The translations under genes and the position numbers were made by a program. A stretch of 64,000 bases of DNA from Maribacter sp. MMG018 (GTDB lineage Bacteria > Bacteroidota > Bacteroidia > Flavobacteriales > Flavobacteriaceae), in contig NZ_JAGJEC010000001.1 in the NCBI RefSeq assembly GCF_018100785.1, positions 1,426,001 to 1,490,000 of the forward strand, read 5' to 3'. Under the pieces are notes generated by a model that was not told where the DNA came from, did no database searches, and was given only the letters and a program-made list of their open reading frames with translations. Below, in pieces: positions 12,201-19,049 of the stretch (the stretch's first letter is position 1; the number at the start of each line of letters is the position of its first letter).

Positions 12201-13470
12201 TGGTACCGTATTGCCAGGGTATACACAATCGGTCGGGTTTATCGGTACCACCAGACCATCTGTTGGGTTCATTTTTGGTAGTCAGTCAGATGTACGGTAC
12301 GAAGCGGCGAAAAATGGTTGGTTGACGCCTTACTCCGATTTTAACGATCAGTTTATAAAGAGAAATAATAAGCAGTTGAGTATTACGGCAACAGCTCAGC
12401 CAACAAAAGATTTCACCATAGATTTAACTGCAGATAGGCAGTATTCTAGCAGTGTACAGGAAAATTACGATCTAGAGGCTTTGTTGGATAATAGAAACGG
12501 TCTTCAGAACCAATATGGTAGCTTTAGTATTTCTACTGTTATGATCGGTACCGCTTTTGGTAAAAGTGACGAGTTCGATTCAGAAACTTTTGCCAAGTTT
12601 AAAGAAAATAGAATTACCGTTGCCAATAGGTTGGAAGCCGATAGGGGGTATCAGTCTCTAGGCGAAGTTGACGAAGATGGTTATCCACAGCGTTATAGCA
12701 AAACCCAACCAGAGGTATTGTTGCCTGCTTTTTTTGCGGCATATACCGGCCAAGATGTTAACCGTGTAAATTTAGATGCTTTTAGAAAAATTCCGATTCC
12801 CAATTGGAATATTAAGTATACGGGGCTTATGAGGAACAAGTGGTTTAAAAAGAAATTTAAGCGTTTTTCTTTAAGCCATGGTTATAGGGCCTCCTATAGT
12901 ATCAATTCATTTCAGACGAATCTGGAAAAAGAAAATGGGCAATTTGATGAAAACGGAGACATATTGCCAGATCTGATATTGAACAATGTGGTTCTTACGG
13001 ATCAATTTAATCCGTTGTTGCGCGTAGATTTTGAAATGAAAAATTCATTGAGCGTTTTGGCGGAAGTTCGTACAGATAGGGCGTTGTCGTTAAGTTTTGA
13101 TAACAACCTGTTGACGGAGATCAATGGAAAGGAATATACCGTAGGTCTGGGGTATCGTATTAAAGATGTAAAGTTGGTTACCAATATTGGCGGCAATAAA
13201 ACTAGATTAAAAGGTGATTTGAACCTTAAGGCAGATGTAAGCTTAAGGGATAATGTTACTATAATTAGGTATTTGGATTTGGATAACAACCAAGTTACTT
13301 CTGGTCAAAACCTTTTGTCTATTAAGTTTACGGCGGATTATGCGTTGAGCAAACAATTGAACGCATTGTTTTTCTACGATCATTCGTTCTCAAAATTTGC
13401 CGTTTCTACCGCATATCCTCAGACTACTATAAATGCCGGATTTACCCTGCGTTATAACTTTGGTAACTAA
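6292..13470 (+). CDS. sprA: SprA, giant outer-membrane translocon protein of the type IX secretion system
   Basis: SprA (Sov in Porphyromonas) forms the giant beta-barrel through which T9SS cargo crosses the outer membrane; in gliding flavobacteria it is needed for motility and adhesin secretion. The 2392 residues agree with the roughly 2400 of Flavobacterium johnsoniae SprA. The start is TTG: it keeps a complete Sec signal peptide (KNSFKYNILFIVFLGF..SMAQ, about residues 10-32), while the first in-frame ATG, near 6367, would remove most of it. The rest is a long sequence of alternating strands with plug-like segments, and ends in a typical barrel strand (GFTLRYNFGN). It follows ruvA by 5 bp. 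T9SS cargo in this window includes the protein at 42451. Confidence 0.96.
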   Translation: MKQGAFRFLKNSFKYNILFIVFLGFMDYSMAQETDEQEIDSVKTGFDLGRIVLENPDSIVSKYIYDPGLDRYIYNESVGDFNIGYPIILTPEQYYDLIKKEGIKSYFKEKSDAYSGKKAGSEEARKNLLPNFYVNNDFFQSIFGGNTIEVIPQGSVAMDLGVIWQKNDNPSLSPRNRTNLSFDFDQRISLSMLGKIGERLQVTANYDTEATFDFQNIVKLDYTPTEDDILQNIEVGNVSMPLNSSLIQGAQSLFGVKTQLQFGKTKVTAVFSEQRSQSNTVVAQGGGTVNEFNITALDYDEDRHFFLSQYFRDNYDQALSSYPYIQSQVQITRLEVWITNRTQQTLNVRNVVALQDLGEADASKTRIGQNGGDAAGFFNNPGDLRPRNNANDLDPSLIGSGGALTENIREIATVESGFDASKFTPGYTLNQGFDYAILENARKLTEGTDYTYNSQLGYISLNQSLSNDEVLAVAYQYTYQGEVFQVGEFANGGIDATTVSQDVNPVVENNTLVLKLLKSNITNINDPIWDLMMKNIYSTGAYNLSEDDFKMNILYSDPTSRNYITPVDDGPGSGWPEGLEERILLDVFNLDRLNIYNDVQPGGDGFFDFYSGITVDTQSGRIIFTTVEPFGEYLYEILENGNSGGYDNESVYNENQKKYVFRDMYALTKAAALQESEKNKFLLKGSYKSESSNGISIGAFNVPQGSVVVTAGGRQLQEGIDYTVNYQAGTVQILDPSLEASNTPINISVENNAVFGQQTKRFAGVNVEHQLNKNFVLGGTFLNLNERPLTQKSNYGVEPVNNTIFGLNGNFSTEVPWLTRMVNKLPNIDTDVPSNLSLRAEVAWLKPNSPKNADFEGETTTYLDDFEGAQALIDISGYLGWSLASTPLEFMPGGQLAGGSPDDPTNLENGYGRAKVAWYTIDPIFYTNQRPSTISDNDVSTNATRRVYVDEVFPQTDIAQGQTTVQSTLDLAYYPNLKGPYNNNPNFETEQPEEKWAGIMRSLSSTDFEQSNVEFVQFWVLDPYVDGEATTSGELVLNLGNISEDILKDGKKQYENGLPGVDSNDFVSETSWGQVPATQSLVYAFDASEENRTLQDLGFDGLTDEAEAAIYDANPSDDPALDNYQYYLNRDGGILERYLDFNNPQGNSPVEVTNTNRGSTTLPDVEDIDRDLTMNTVNSYYEYRIPIKPNTTIDDKYVTDIQEGVTPELPNGDQLNRRWIQYKIPLSDFSDAVGGITDFRSISFMRMYMTGFSSPTVLRFATLDLVRGDWRTYTKNLQDEDLDSDPSDDGTTVDVNTVNIEENSSRLPIPYVLPPGVVREQLNNNNTIIRQNEQSLSLLIEGLESKDSRGVYKNLNIDIRQYEKIKMFMHAEKIADGDYGDNETPLVGFLRIGTDFTQNYYQLELPLQFTPFSAVSDTEIWPEDNQLEIALSDLNKVKSSWIQGDDLSEMRFFEVVNGEVIGVNEFDERTPGRVRIGIKGNPSLGSIRSMMVGVKNQDDLPARGEVWFNELRLAGLENSGGWAATGALDANIADFANISATGSTSTSGFGTIDQTPTERSMEDAISYDVVTNVNAGQLLPKQWNIQLPFNYSVSEELITPEFDPVYDDLRLDDLIAAAPTKEAADNIKEQAEDYTKRTSINLIGVRKNRGEEADANFYDIENFTFNYSYNETEHRDFEIAELRDQTVNTGFVYNHSFDPVEVAPFAKKDSLFNGAYWKWLKDLNLNLLPASVSLNSNINRQFNAQRFRDVYEEGEDRLDLPELQQRNYLFNWQYAVNYNLTKSLRLNFTGSNNNIVRNYYNEDEPVNSADAINKALDVWDGFFDIGEPNRHSQQMQLNYEIPFNKIPALDFINAQYSYTSNFDWQRGGDALAEVAQVALNDPNAQINTIQNANTHALTASLTMQKFYDLIGLKKRESAGKANNSPVRRDKAGVAAGKDEKVKPKTSGLFNAFVDVATMVKRVNVNYNENNGTVLPGYTQSVGFIGTTRPSVGFIFGSQSDVRYEAAKNGWLTPYSDFNDQFIKRNNKQLSITATAQPTKDFTIDLTADRQYSSSVQENYDLEALLDNRNGLQNQYGSFSISTVMIGTAFGKSDEFDSETFAKFKENRITVANRLEADRGYQSLGEVDEDGYPQRYSKTQPEVLLPAFFAAYTGQDVNRVNLDAFRKIPIPNWNIKYTGLMRNKWFKKKFKRFSLSHGYRASYSINSFQTNLEKENGQFDENGDILPDLILNNVVLTDQFNPLLRVDFEMKNSLSVLAEVRTDRALSLSFDNNLLTEINGKEYTVGLGYRIKDVKLVTNIGGNKTRLKGDLNLKADVSLRDNVTIIRYLDLDNNQVTSGQNLLSIKFTADYALSKQLNALFFYDHSFSKFAVSTAYPQTTINAGFTLRYNFGN

Positions 13471-13503
13471 TAAAATCTATTTTTATATAAGTTGAAGATA
13501 TTT

Positions 13504-13535
13504 TTTGAATTCCGTTCAAGAATAATTTACATTTG
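13504..13535 (+). promoter_or_regulatory. Putative promoter of gcvH
   Basis: TTTG at 13504-13507 and TACATTTG at 13528-13535 are spaced by 20 bp, a very good match to the Bacteroidota sigma-ABfr promoter. The leader before the gcvH ATG would be about 15 nt. Confidence 0.65.
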
Positions 13536-13555
13536 CCTCTATCAAAAACAATGAA

Positions 13556-13936
13556 ATGAATATACCATCAGAATTAAAGTATACAAAAGACCACGAGTGG
13601 GTAAAAATTGAAGGAGATGTAGCTACTGTTGGCATTACCGATTTTGCACAAGGCGAGTTGGGTGATATTGTCTATGTAGAGGTAGATACCCTAGATGAAA
13701 GCTTGGACAAGGAAGAGGTTTTTGGAACGGTAGAAGCCGTAAAGACCGTTTCCGATTTATTTTTGCCATTGTCGGGTGAGATTATAGAGTTCAACGAATC
13801 GTTGGAGGATGAACCCGAAAAGGTGAACACAGATCCCTATGGTGAAGGTTGGATGGTAAAGGTTAAGTTAAGCAATTTGGATGAAATAGCCGAGTTGTTG
13901 AGCGATTCGGATTACAAAACATTAGTGGGTGCCTAA
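13556..13936 (+). CDS. gcvH: Glycine cleavage system H protein
   Basis: The H protein shuttles the aminomethyl group of glycine on a lipoyl arm between the P, T and L proteins. Its 126 residues are typical. The lipoylation site is Lys63 in [11 protein letters not shown], and the N-terminal [10 protein letters not shown] is a family hallmark. It has a strong predicted promoter just upstream, and its end overlaps the GTG start of the next gene by 8 bp, so the VanZ-like gene is probably translated from the same message. The other gcv genes are not in the window. Confidence 0.98.
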   Translation: MNIPSELKYTKDHEWVKIEGDVATVGITDFAQGELGDIVYVEVDTLDESLDKEEVFGTVEAVKTVSDLFLPLSGEIIEFNESLEDEPEKVNTDPYGEGWMVKVKLSNLDEIAELLSDSDYKTLVGA

Positions 13937-14321
13937 ATCCATTTTTTTTAGAATATCTTTTATAAGCTGGATAGTGCTCGTCACTTTTTCCAGCTTATTT
14001 TCGTTTTCAGAGGTAGATACCGGAGGTATCGATATTCCCCATTTTGATAAAATCGTTCATTTTGCATTTTACTTTGGTATGGTGGTCTTGGGGGTACTTG
14101 CTTCCAGAGAACAGCTAAAGCAACGTTTTGTGCTGAAAAAGGCGCTTTTGGGTGTTCTGGTGTTCGCTGTATTGTATGGTATGATTATTGAGGTGTTACA
14201 ATATAGTATTACGGTCGATAGGGAAGGTGATATTTTAGACGTTTTCGCTAATACATTCGGTGCTCTTGTAGGAATGTTTTTAGTTAGATGGCTTGTTTAT
14301 CGCATTTGGCCGTTAAAATGA
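13929..14321 (+). CDS. VanZ-like membrane protein
   Basis: This 130-residue protein has three to four hydrophobic helices (about 7-23, 38-56, 72-92 and 105-122) and the VanZ-type signature: [13 protein letters not shown] in the second helix, [11 protein letters not shown], and [18 protein letters not shown] near the end. The family is named after the teicoplanin-resistance protein VanZ, but most chromosomal members have no known role, and I do not assign one here. The GTG start lies inside the last codons of gcvH. This gcvH-vanZ arrangement seems familiar to me from other Flavobacteriia, but I could not check it. Confidence 0.85.
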   Translation: MPKSIFFRISFISWIVLVTFSSLFSFSEVDTGGIDIPHFDKIVHFAFYFGMVVLGVLASREQLKQRFVLKKALLGVLVFAVLYGMIIEVLQYSITVDREGDILDVFANTFGALVGMFLVRWLVYRIWPLK

Positions 14322-14384
14322 AAATTTTAATTGCGTATTTAAGTATTTATTATTTAAATTAGCAAACAACTAAATTGAATAGAT

Positions 14385-15089
14385 ATGGAACCGAAAAAGA
14401 ATCCAAAGGCGGATTTAACCAAAAACAGTAGCCTCTATTTTGTTATAGGGTTGTTCGCTGTGATGCTGCTCACGTATTTCGCATTTGAATGGAAAACGTA
14501 TGACGAGGTAAATGATTATGACATCTCCATGAATGTGGATGATATGTTGGATGAAGAAGTTCCTATGACGGAGCAAATTAAAACGCCACCGCCACCACCG
14601 CCACCAGCTGCACCTGAAATCATAGAAGTTGTAGAGGATGAGGTAGAGGTAGAGGAAACTGTAATCGAGTCTACGGAAACTAGTCAGGAAGAGGAAATAA
14701 TCGAGGTAGAGGATGTTGTAGTTGAAGAAGAGGTAGAAGATGTTGACGTTCCTTTTGCGGTAATTGAAGATGTTCCGGTTTTTCCAGGTTGTGAAAACGA
14801 AAGTGATAAGAGGGCTTGTTTTAACAAGATGATGCAAAAGCATATTAGTAAGAACTTCCGTTACCCAGAAATTGCCCAAGAAATGGGTGTGCAAGGTAGG
14901 GTAAGTGTAATGTTCGTAATTCAAAAAGATGGTAGCATCGGTAACGTTAGAATGCGTGGTCCGGATAAGAACTTGGAAAAAGAGGCTGCAAGAATTATCA
15001 GTAAACTTCCTAAAATGATACCAGGGAAGCAAAGAGGTAGAGCGGTACGTGTTCCTTTTAGTATTCCAATTACATTTAAATTGCAATAA
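14385..15089 (+). CDS. TonB family energy-transducing protein
   Basis: TonB proteins pass proton-motive energy from the ExbB/ExbD complex to outer-membrane receptors such as SusC. The 234 residues show a single N-terminal membrane anchor (about 17-35), a short PPPPPPP stretch near 67, an acidic Glu/Val-rich periplasmic linker to about 125, and a C-terminal TonB domain (about 150-234: FRYPEIAQEMGVQGRVSV..VIQKDGSIGNV). A PVFPGC element precedes that domain, as in many Bacteroidota TonB proteins. No exbB or exbD is adjacent, so which complex it works with is unknown. A strong hairpin terminator follows. Confidence 0.93.
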   Translation: MEPKKNPKADLTKNSSLYFVIGLFAVMLLTYFAFEWKTYDEVNDYDISMNVDDMLDEEVPMTEQIKTPPPPPPPAAPEIIEVVEDEVEVEETVIESTETSQEEEIIEVEDVVVEEEVEDVDVPFAVIEDVPVFPGCENESDKRACFNKMMQKHISKNFRYPEIAQEMGVQGRVSVMFVIQKDGSIGNVRMRGPDKNLEKEAARIISKLPKMIPGKQRGRAVRVPFSIPITFKLQ

Positions 15090-15113
15090 TATATATTCCA
15101 ATAATATTTTAGT

Positions 15114-15142
15114 AAGCCCGAATAGTGATATTCGGGCTTTTT
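15114..15142 (+). terminator. Rho-independent terminator after the tonB-like gene
   Basis: AAGCCCGAATA (15114-15124) and its complement (15129-15139) form an 11-bp stem with a 4-nt GTGA loop, followed by a T run. Confidence 0.85.
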
Positions 15143-15229
15143 TGTGCCGTTAATTTAGGTTCTTTAACATAGAAAGTAGGTTTTACTTATGTCGGTTATT
15201 CATTATGACTATAAATAAAACCGTTTTGG

Positions 15230-15260
15230 TTGCAGAAATATGGGCTGAGGGTTATCTTTG
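15230..15260 (+). promoter_or_regulatory. Putative promoter of the haem O synthase / oxidase operon
   Basis: TTG at 15230-15232 and TATCTTTG at 15253-15260 are spaced by 20 bp, a close match to the Bacteroidota consensus, 20 bp before the gene's ATG. Confidence 0.65.
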
Positions 15261-15280
15261 CATCCCAATTTTGAGTAAAG

Positions 15281-16180
15281 ATGAAGACCGCGGTTGGTAT
15301 GGCAAAAGACAACATAGTAGCATTGATTTTTGCTGATTTTAAGGAAATTACCAAAGCAAGACTTGCGGTCAGTGTTGTTTTCTCTTCCATTGCGGGCTAT
15401 CTTCTAGGAGCTTACGAGATCAATCCTTCTTCCATTTTATTATTGGCTTTTGGCGGTTACTGTATGGTAGGGGCCAGTAATGCATATAATCAGGTAATAG
15501 AAAAAGACTTGGATGCGTTGATGAAACGTACCCAGAATAGGCCTATACCTTCTGGTAGAATGACGGTGCGTACTGCTATGACCATCGCAATACTCTTAAC
15601 TGTTTTAGGGGTTGTTGCCTTGTATTTGTTGAATCCAAAGACGGCCATGTTCGGTGCTATCTCAATTTTTTTGTACACGAGTGTTTATACGCCGTTAAAG
15701 ACAAAAACACCATTGTCGGTGTTTGTAGGGGCCTTTCCTGGAGCAATTCCTTTTATGCTTGGTTGGGTTGCCGCGACCAATGAGTTTGGCATAGAACCCG
15801 GCACCCTGTTCATGATTCAGTTTTTTTGGCAATTCCCCCATTTTTGGGCTTTGGGGTGGATGTTGGACGATGATTATAAAAGGGGAGGTTTTAAAATGTT
15901 GCCTACCGGTAAAAAGGATGCAGGTACGGCATTGCAAATAATAATGTACACCATTTGGATGATGGCTGTTTCGATAATACCCGTTTTTGGCATAACGGGC
16001 AGGTTAGAGCTTTCTGTTCCTGCCGCAGTGGTAATTTTGCTAATGGGTGCGGTAATGTTGTTTTTTGCTTTTAGGTTGTACTCGGAAAGAAGCAATGTTA
16101 CGGCCAGAAAATTAATGTTGGCAAGTGTAAGTTATATTACATTAATGCAAGTTGTTTATGTGGTTGACAAATATATTTAA
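15281..16180 (+). CDS. cyoE: Protohaem IX farnesyltransferase (haem O synthase)
   Basis: This membrane enzyme adds a farnesyl group to haem B to make haem O, precursor of haem A for cytochrome oxidases. The 299 residues carry the UbiA-family motif N..NQVIEKDLDALMKRTQNRP near 68-90 and the second motif WMLDDDYKRGGFKMLP near 193-208, within about nine membrane helices. A second ATG at 15299 is possible; I keep 15281 because it fits the promoter spacing. It opens the cluster containing oxidase subunits III and IV and SCO-type assembly proteins, as expected for a gene serving oxidase maturation. It is also called ctaB. Confidence 0.96.
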   Translation: MKTAVGMAKDNIVALIFADFKEITKARLAVSVVFSSIAGYLLGAYEINPSSILLLAFGGYCMVGASNAYNQVIEKDLDALMKRTQNRPIPSGRMTVRTAMTIAILLTVLGVVALYLLNPKTAMFGAISIFLYTSVYTPLKTKTPLSVFVGAFPGAIPFMLGWVAATNEFGIEPGTLFMIQFFWQFPHFWALGWMLDDDYKRGGFKMLPTGKKDAGTALQIIMYTIWMMAVSIIPVFGITGRLELSVPAAVVILLMGAVMLFFAFRLYSERSNVTARKLMLASVSYITLMQVVYVVDKYI

Positions 16181-16186
16181 AGAAGA

Positions 16187-16768
16187 ATGGATTTAACACA
16201 AGGTACTGAAAAAGAAAAAATAGACAGGTCGAAGAAGATGATTCTTTGGTTTGGTATTGTTAGTCTGTTAATGGGCTTTGCCGGGTGGACAAGTGCATAT
16301 ATTGTAAGTAGTACGAGAGAAGATTGGGTGAGTGATATTAACTTGCCAAACTCCTTTTATATAAGTACCGCCGTTATCATTATTAGTAGTATAACCTATA
16401 TTTTGGCTAAAAAGGCCATAAAGGAAGGTAATCATAAACTTTGTACTACTTGGTTGTGGACAACCATGGGGCTTGGTTTGCTGTTTGTAGCGTTGCAGTT
16501 CAATGGTTTTTCGCAAATGGTGAACGAGGGCTTTTATTTTACAGGACCTACCAGTAATATAAAAACATCTTATGTGTTTTTAATAGCAATGGTGCATATA
16601 ATACATGTTGTGGCCGGTTTGCTATCGTTATCATTGGTGCTCTTTAACCATAGTAGAAGAAAATATACGAAAGAAGATTATTTAGGGGTGACATTAGGAG
16701 CCACATTTTGGCACTTTTTGGATCTTTTATGGGTCTATTTGTTATTGTTTATGACCTTTGTTAAATAA
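16187..16768 (+). CDS. Cytochrome c oxidase subunit III, short form
   Basis: Subunit III is an integral membrane part of haem-copper oxidases that stabilises the catalytic subunit. This 193-residue copy has five membrane helices, with the conserved MVHIIHVVAGLLSL and FWHFLDLLWVYLLLFM segments at the end. It follows haem O synthase by 6 bp and precedes a second, longer subunit III gene. It lacks the first two helices of the seven-helix form, which is normal for the five-helix type. The catalytic subunits I and II are not in this window and must lie elsewhere. Confidence 0.92.
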   Translation: MDLTQGTEKEKIDRSKKMILWFGIVSLLMGFAGWTSAYIVSSTREDWVSDINLPNSFYISTAVIIISSITYILAKKAIKEGNHKLCTTWLWTTMGLGLLFVALQFNGFSQMVNEGFYFTGPTSNIKTSYVFLIAMVHIIHVVAGLLSLSLVLFNHSRRKYTKEDYLGVTLGATFWHFLDLLWVYLLLFMTFVK

Positions 16769-16826
16769 TAATATCGAACAAAAATAGTTTTGAATAAATT
16801 CAGCTTTCATATAGTTGAAAAAAATG

Positions 16827-16834
16827 TAAATTTG
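16827..16834 (+). promoter_or_regulatory. Putative -7 element (TAAATTTG) before the second subunit III gene
   Basis: The octamer fits TAnnTTTG and lies 31 bp before the ATG in a 97-bp gap. The -33 region has TTT in place of TTG, so an internal promoter is only possible. Confidence 0.4.
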
Positions 16835-16865
16835 CTAAAGTTTTATTAAAGAGATAAATTAATCT

Positions 16866-17840
16866 ATGGATACGACGGTTACAACGGGAGTAAAAGAAAA
16901 CGTTTGGGGGGGTGGAAACAGACCTTTAGGCGCTAGCTATGGTAAATTAATGATGTGGTTTTTCCTTGTTTCGGATGCCCTGACTTTTTCAGGTTTTTTG
17001 GCTGCTTATGGTTTTTCCAGGTTTAAGTTTATGGATATATGGCCTATTGCGGATGAGGTTTTTACTCACGTGCCTTTTTTTCATGGAAATTATCCGATGA
17101 TATATGTGGCCTTTATGACCTTTATTTTGATCATGTCTTCGGTTACTATGGTATTGGCGGTTGATGCCGGTCATAAAATGAAACAAAAAGCGGTTATTTG
17201 GTATATGTTCGCTACCATTATTGGTGGTGCTATATTCGTTGGTTCTCAGGCATGGGAATGGGCTACTTTTATAAAGGGTGATTATGGTGCTATTGAGACA
17301 AAAGGTGGAAGAATATTGCAGTTTGTAAATGCGGAGACAGGAGAAAGGGTTGCATTGGCCGATTTTGCCAAAACTATACCCAGCGAAAGGGTTGATCATG
17401 AAAGAAAAAATGGAATTTGGTTCTATGGGGAAACAGCTTTACCTAGCTTCTCTGTTAATGAAGTGGTAGCTGGCTTTAAGGCCAATCCCGATATATTGAT
17501 CAGAACGGAAACCATTGGTGAGGATGGTCATAAAACCTTGTTGACGAGACAAGAGTCCTTAGATAAACTTTCAGATGCAAGTCAGGTTGTTGAAGGGGCA
17601 AACCTTATACATAATGAATACGGAAGCCGTCTTTTTGCTGACTTTTTCTTTTTTATAACAGGGTTTCACGGTTTTCACGTGTTTTCTGGTGTGGTGATCA
17701 ACTTAATTATTTTCTTTAATGTTGTATTAGGAACTTATGAGAAAAGAGGTCACTACGAAATGGTAGAAAAAGTAGGGCTATATTGGCACTTTGTAGATTT
17801 AGTGTGGGTATTCGTATTTACCTTCTTCTATTTGGTATAA
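16866..17840 (+). CDS. Cytochrome c oxidase subunit III, long form with soluble insertion
   Basis: This 324-residue subunit III has the same membrane core as the preceding gene: FFLVSDALTFSGFLAAYGF near 35-53, FITGFHGFHVFSGVVINL near 263-280, and YWHFVDLVWVFVFTFFYL at the end. Between about residues 135 and 255 it carries a hydrophilic segment (DYGAIETKGGRILQF to GANLIHNEYGSRL) that the 193-residue copy lacks; it would lie outside the membrane. Both genes probably serve one oxidase, as paired subunit III genes are common in flavobacterial oxidase clusters. The role of the insertion is not known to me. Confidence 0.93.
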   Translation: MDTTVTTGVKENVWGGGNRPLGASYGKLMMWFFLVSDALTFSGFLAAYGFSRFKFMDIWPIADEVFTHVPFFHGNYPMIYVAFMTFILIMSSVTMVLAVDAGHKMKQKAVIWYMFATIIGGAIFVGSQAWEWATFIKGDYGAIETKGGRILQFVNAETGERVALADFAKTIPSERVDHERKNGIWFYGETALPSFSVNEVVAGFKANPDILIRTETIGEDGHKTLLTRQESLDKLSDASQVVEGANLIHNEYGSRLFADFFFFITGFHGFHVFSGVVINLIIFFNVVLGTYEKRGHYEMVEKVGLYWHFVDLVWVFVFTFFYLV

Positions 17841-17891
17841 GGTTAATCAAGTTTAAATTTCTTTAAGAATAAAGATTAGATAATATATATT

Positions 17892-18275
17892 ATGGCAGAC
17901 GGACATAAATTAGAGATTTTTAGAGGGCTAGTAAAGTTTAAATCAAACACCCAAAAGATTTGGGGCGTTTTGGCCTTTCTGACATTTGTAACGGCAATAG
18001 AGGTAGTTTTGGGTATCTATAAACCAGCTGGGCTTGTAGAGACACATGTGCTAGGTATGAAATTGTTAAATTGGATTTTTATCATATTAACGCTGGTAAA
18101 GGCCTATTATATTGCTTGGGACTTTATGCACCTTCGTGACGAAAAAAGTTCATTGAGAAGAGCTATCGTATGGACACCGGTATTTTTGGTCATATACCTT
18201 TCTTTTATACTTCTTGTGGAAGGGGACTATATTTATAATGTCTATAAAGATGGTTTTATGGCCTGGAATTTTTAA
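17892..18275 (+). CDS. Cytochrome c oxidase subunit IV-like protein
   Basis: This 127-residue membrane protein has three hydrophobic helices (about 22-40, 57-78 and 97-117) and the subunit IV-type segment LTLVKAYYIAWDFMHLRDE, which resembles the CyoD/COX4 prokaryotic family. It lies 51 bp after the long subunit III gene, and a strong terminator follows, so it is the last gene of the structural oxidase transcript. Its role would be assembly or stabilisation of the oxidase complex, inferred from family and position. Confidence 0.9.
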   Translation: MADGHKLEIFRGLVKFKSNTQKIWGVLAFLTFVTAIEVVLGIYKPAGLVETHVLGMKLLNWIFIILTLVKAYYIAWDFMHLRDEKSSLRRAIVWTPVFLVIYLSFILLVEGDYIYNVYKDGFMAWNF

Positions 18276-18303
18276 TAGCTTATAAGGTAGAATTAACAGA
18301 ATT

Positions 18304-18331
18304 AAAAGACGGTTTAAACACCGTCTTTTTT
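18304..18331 (+). terminator. Rho-independent terminator after subunit IV
   Basis: AAAAGACGGT (18304-18313) pairs with ACCGTCTTTT (18320-18329) around a 6-nt loop and runs into a T tract. Confidence 0.88.
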
Positions 18332-18416
18332 ATTTTTGTAAGGTACGGTCAAGTACGGTATATGGGCTTTTCATATTTTTTGAATAACCTATGTTTTATA
18401 AGGAGAAAATATTAAA

Positions 18417-19049
18417 ATGAAAAAAACTTTTGTACTGGTAGTTTTGTTTGTATTGCCTATTGTGGCCTACTTGTTCTTTGCATCGGGAGTAAATAACTTT
18501 GGCAAGTTGCCGGTACTTACAGAAGGGGTGAACGAACTGGATGTAGAGGGCGATAATGTACTGTTCCAAAATAATATTACCGTTCTTGGTTTTCTTGGAA
18601 ACGATGTAGAGCATAAGAAGGGGAACACTTTTAATTTGAACCAAAAAATATACAAACGGTTTTATGGGTTCAAAGACTTTCAGTGTGTGATGGTCTTACC
18701 GATCGGAACCGAGCAAAAAGTAGATGAATTGGAAAAAGAACTTGCTAACCTTGCGGATACCGGTAAGTGGAAGTTTCTTTTCATGGAGGAAACCGATATC
18801 AAAAACTTATTTAATAGTCTTAAGACAGATATTAAGTTAGGGTCGGATCTAGGAACACCATATGTTTTTATAATCGATAAAGAAGGAAACCTCAGAGGTA
18901 GGGACAATGACGAGGATGAAGGTACCAAATATGGTTTTAACACCAATTCTGTGGCAGAGCTCAATAATAAGATGGTAGACGATGTTAAGATTATATTGGC
19001 GGAATATAGATTGGCACTGAAAAAAAACAACAATAGAAATACCGATTAA
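18417..19049 (+). CDS. Membrane-anchored SCO/thioredoxin-like protein lacking the CxxxC motif
   Basis: The 210-residue product has an N-terminal hydrophobic anchor (about 4-22) and then a soluble domain that parallels a SCO or thioredoxin fold: a strand NITVLGFLGN where SCO proteins have EFFFTSCPSIC, a VMVLPIGTEQKVDEL segment, and near 148 TPYVFIIDKEGNLRGR, like LFALVDKQGYIRSR in the next gene. The copper- and redox-active CxxxC is absent; I see only one cysteine (FQCVMV). Its stop overlaps the ATG of the real SCO gene by one base, so the two are tightly linked. A partner or scaffold role in oxidase copper delivery is my inference. A ribosome-binding AAGGAG lies upstream. Confidence 0.7.
   Translation: MKKTFVLVVLFVLPIVAYLFFASGVNNFGKLPVLTEGVNELDVEGDNVLFQNNITVLGFLGNDVEHKKGNTFNLNQKIYKRFYGFKDFQCVMVLPIGTEQKVDELEKELANLADTGKWKFLFMEETDIKNLFNSLKTDIKLGSDLGTPYVFIIDKEGNLRGRDNDEDEGTKYGFNTNSVAELNNKMVDDVKIILAEYRLALKKNNNRNTD

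Noticed and set aside
14415..15101. A 228-codon minus-strand frame opposite the tonB-like gene
   Set aside because: It is the shadow of an acidic Glu/Val-rich linker and has no recognisable protein features; the plus-strand TonB domain is clear.
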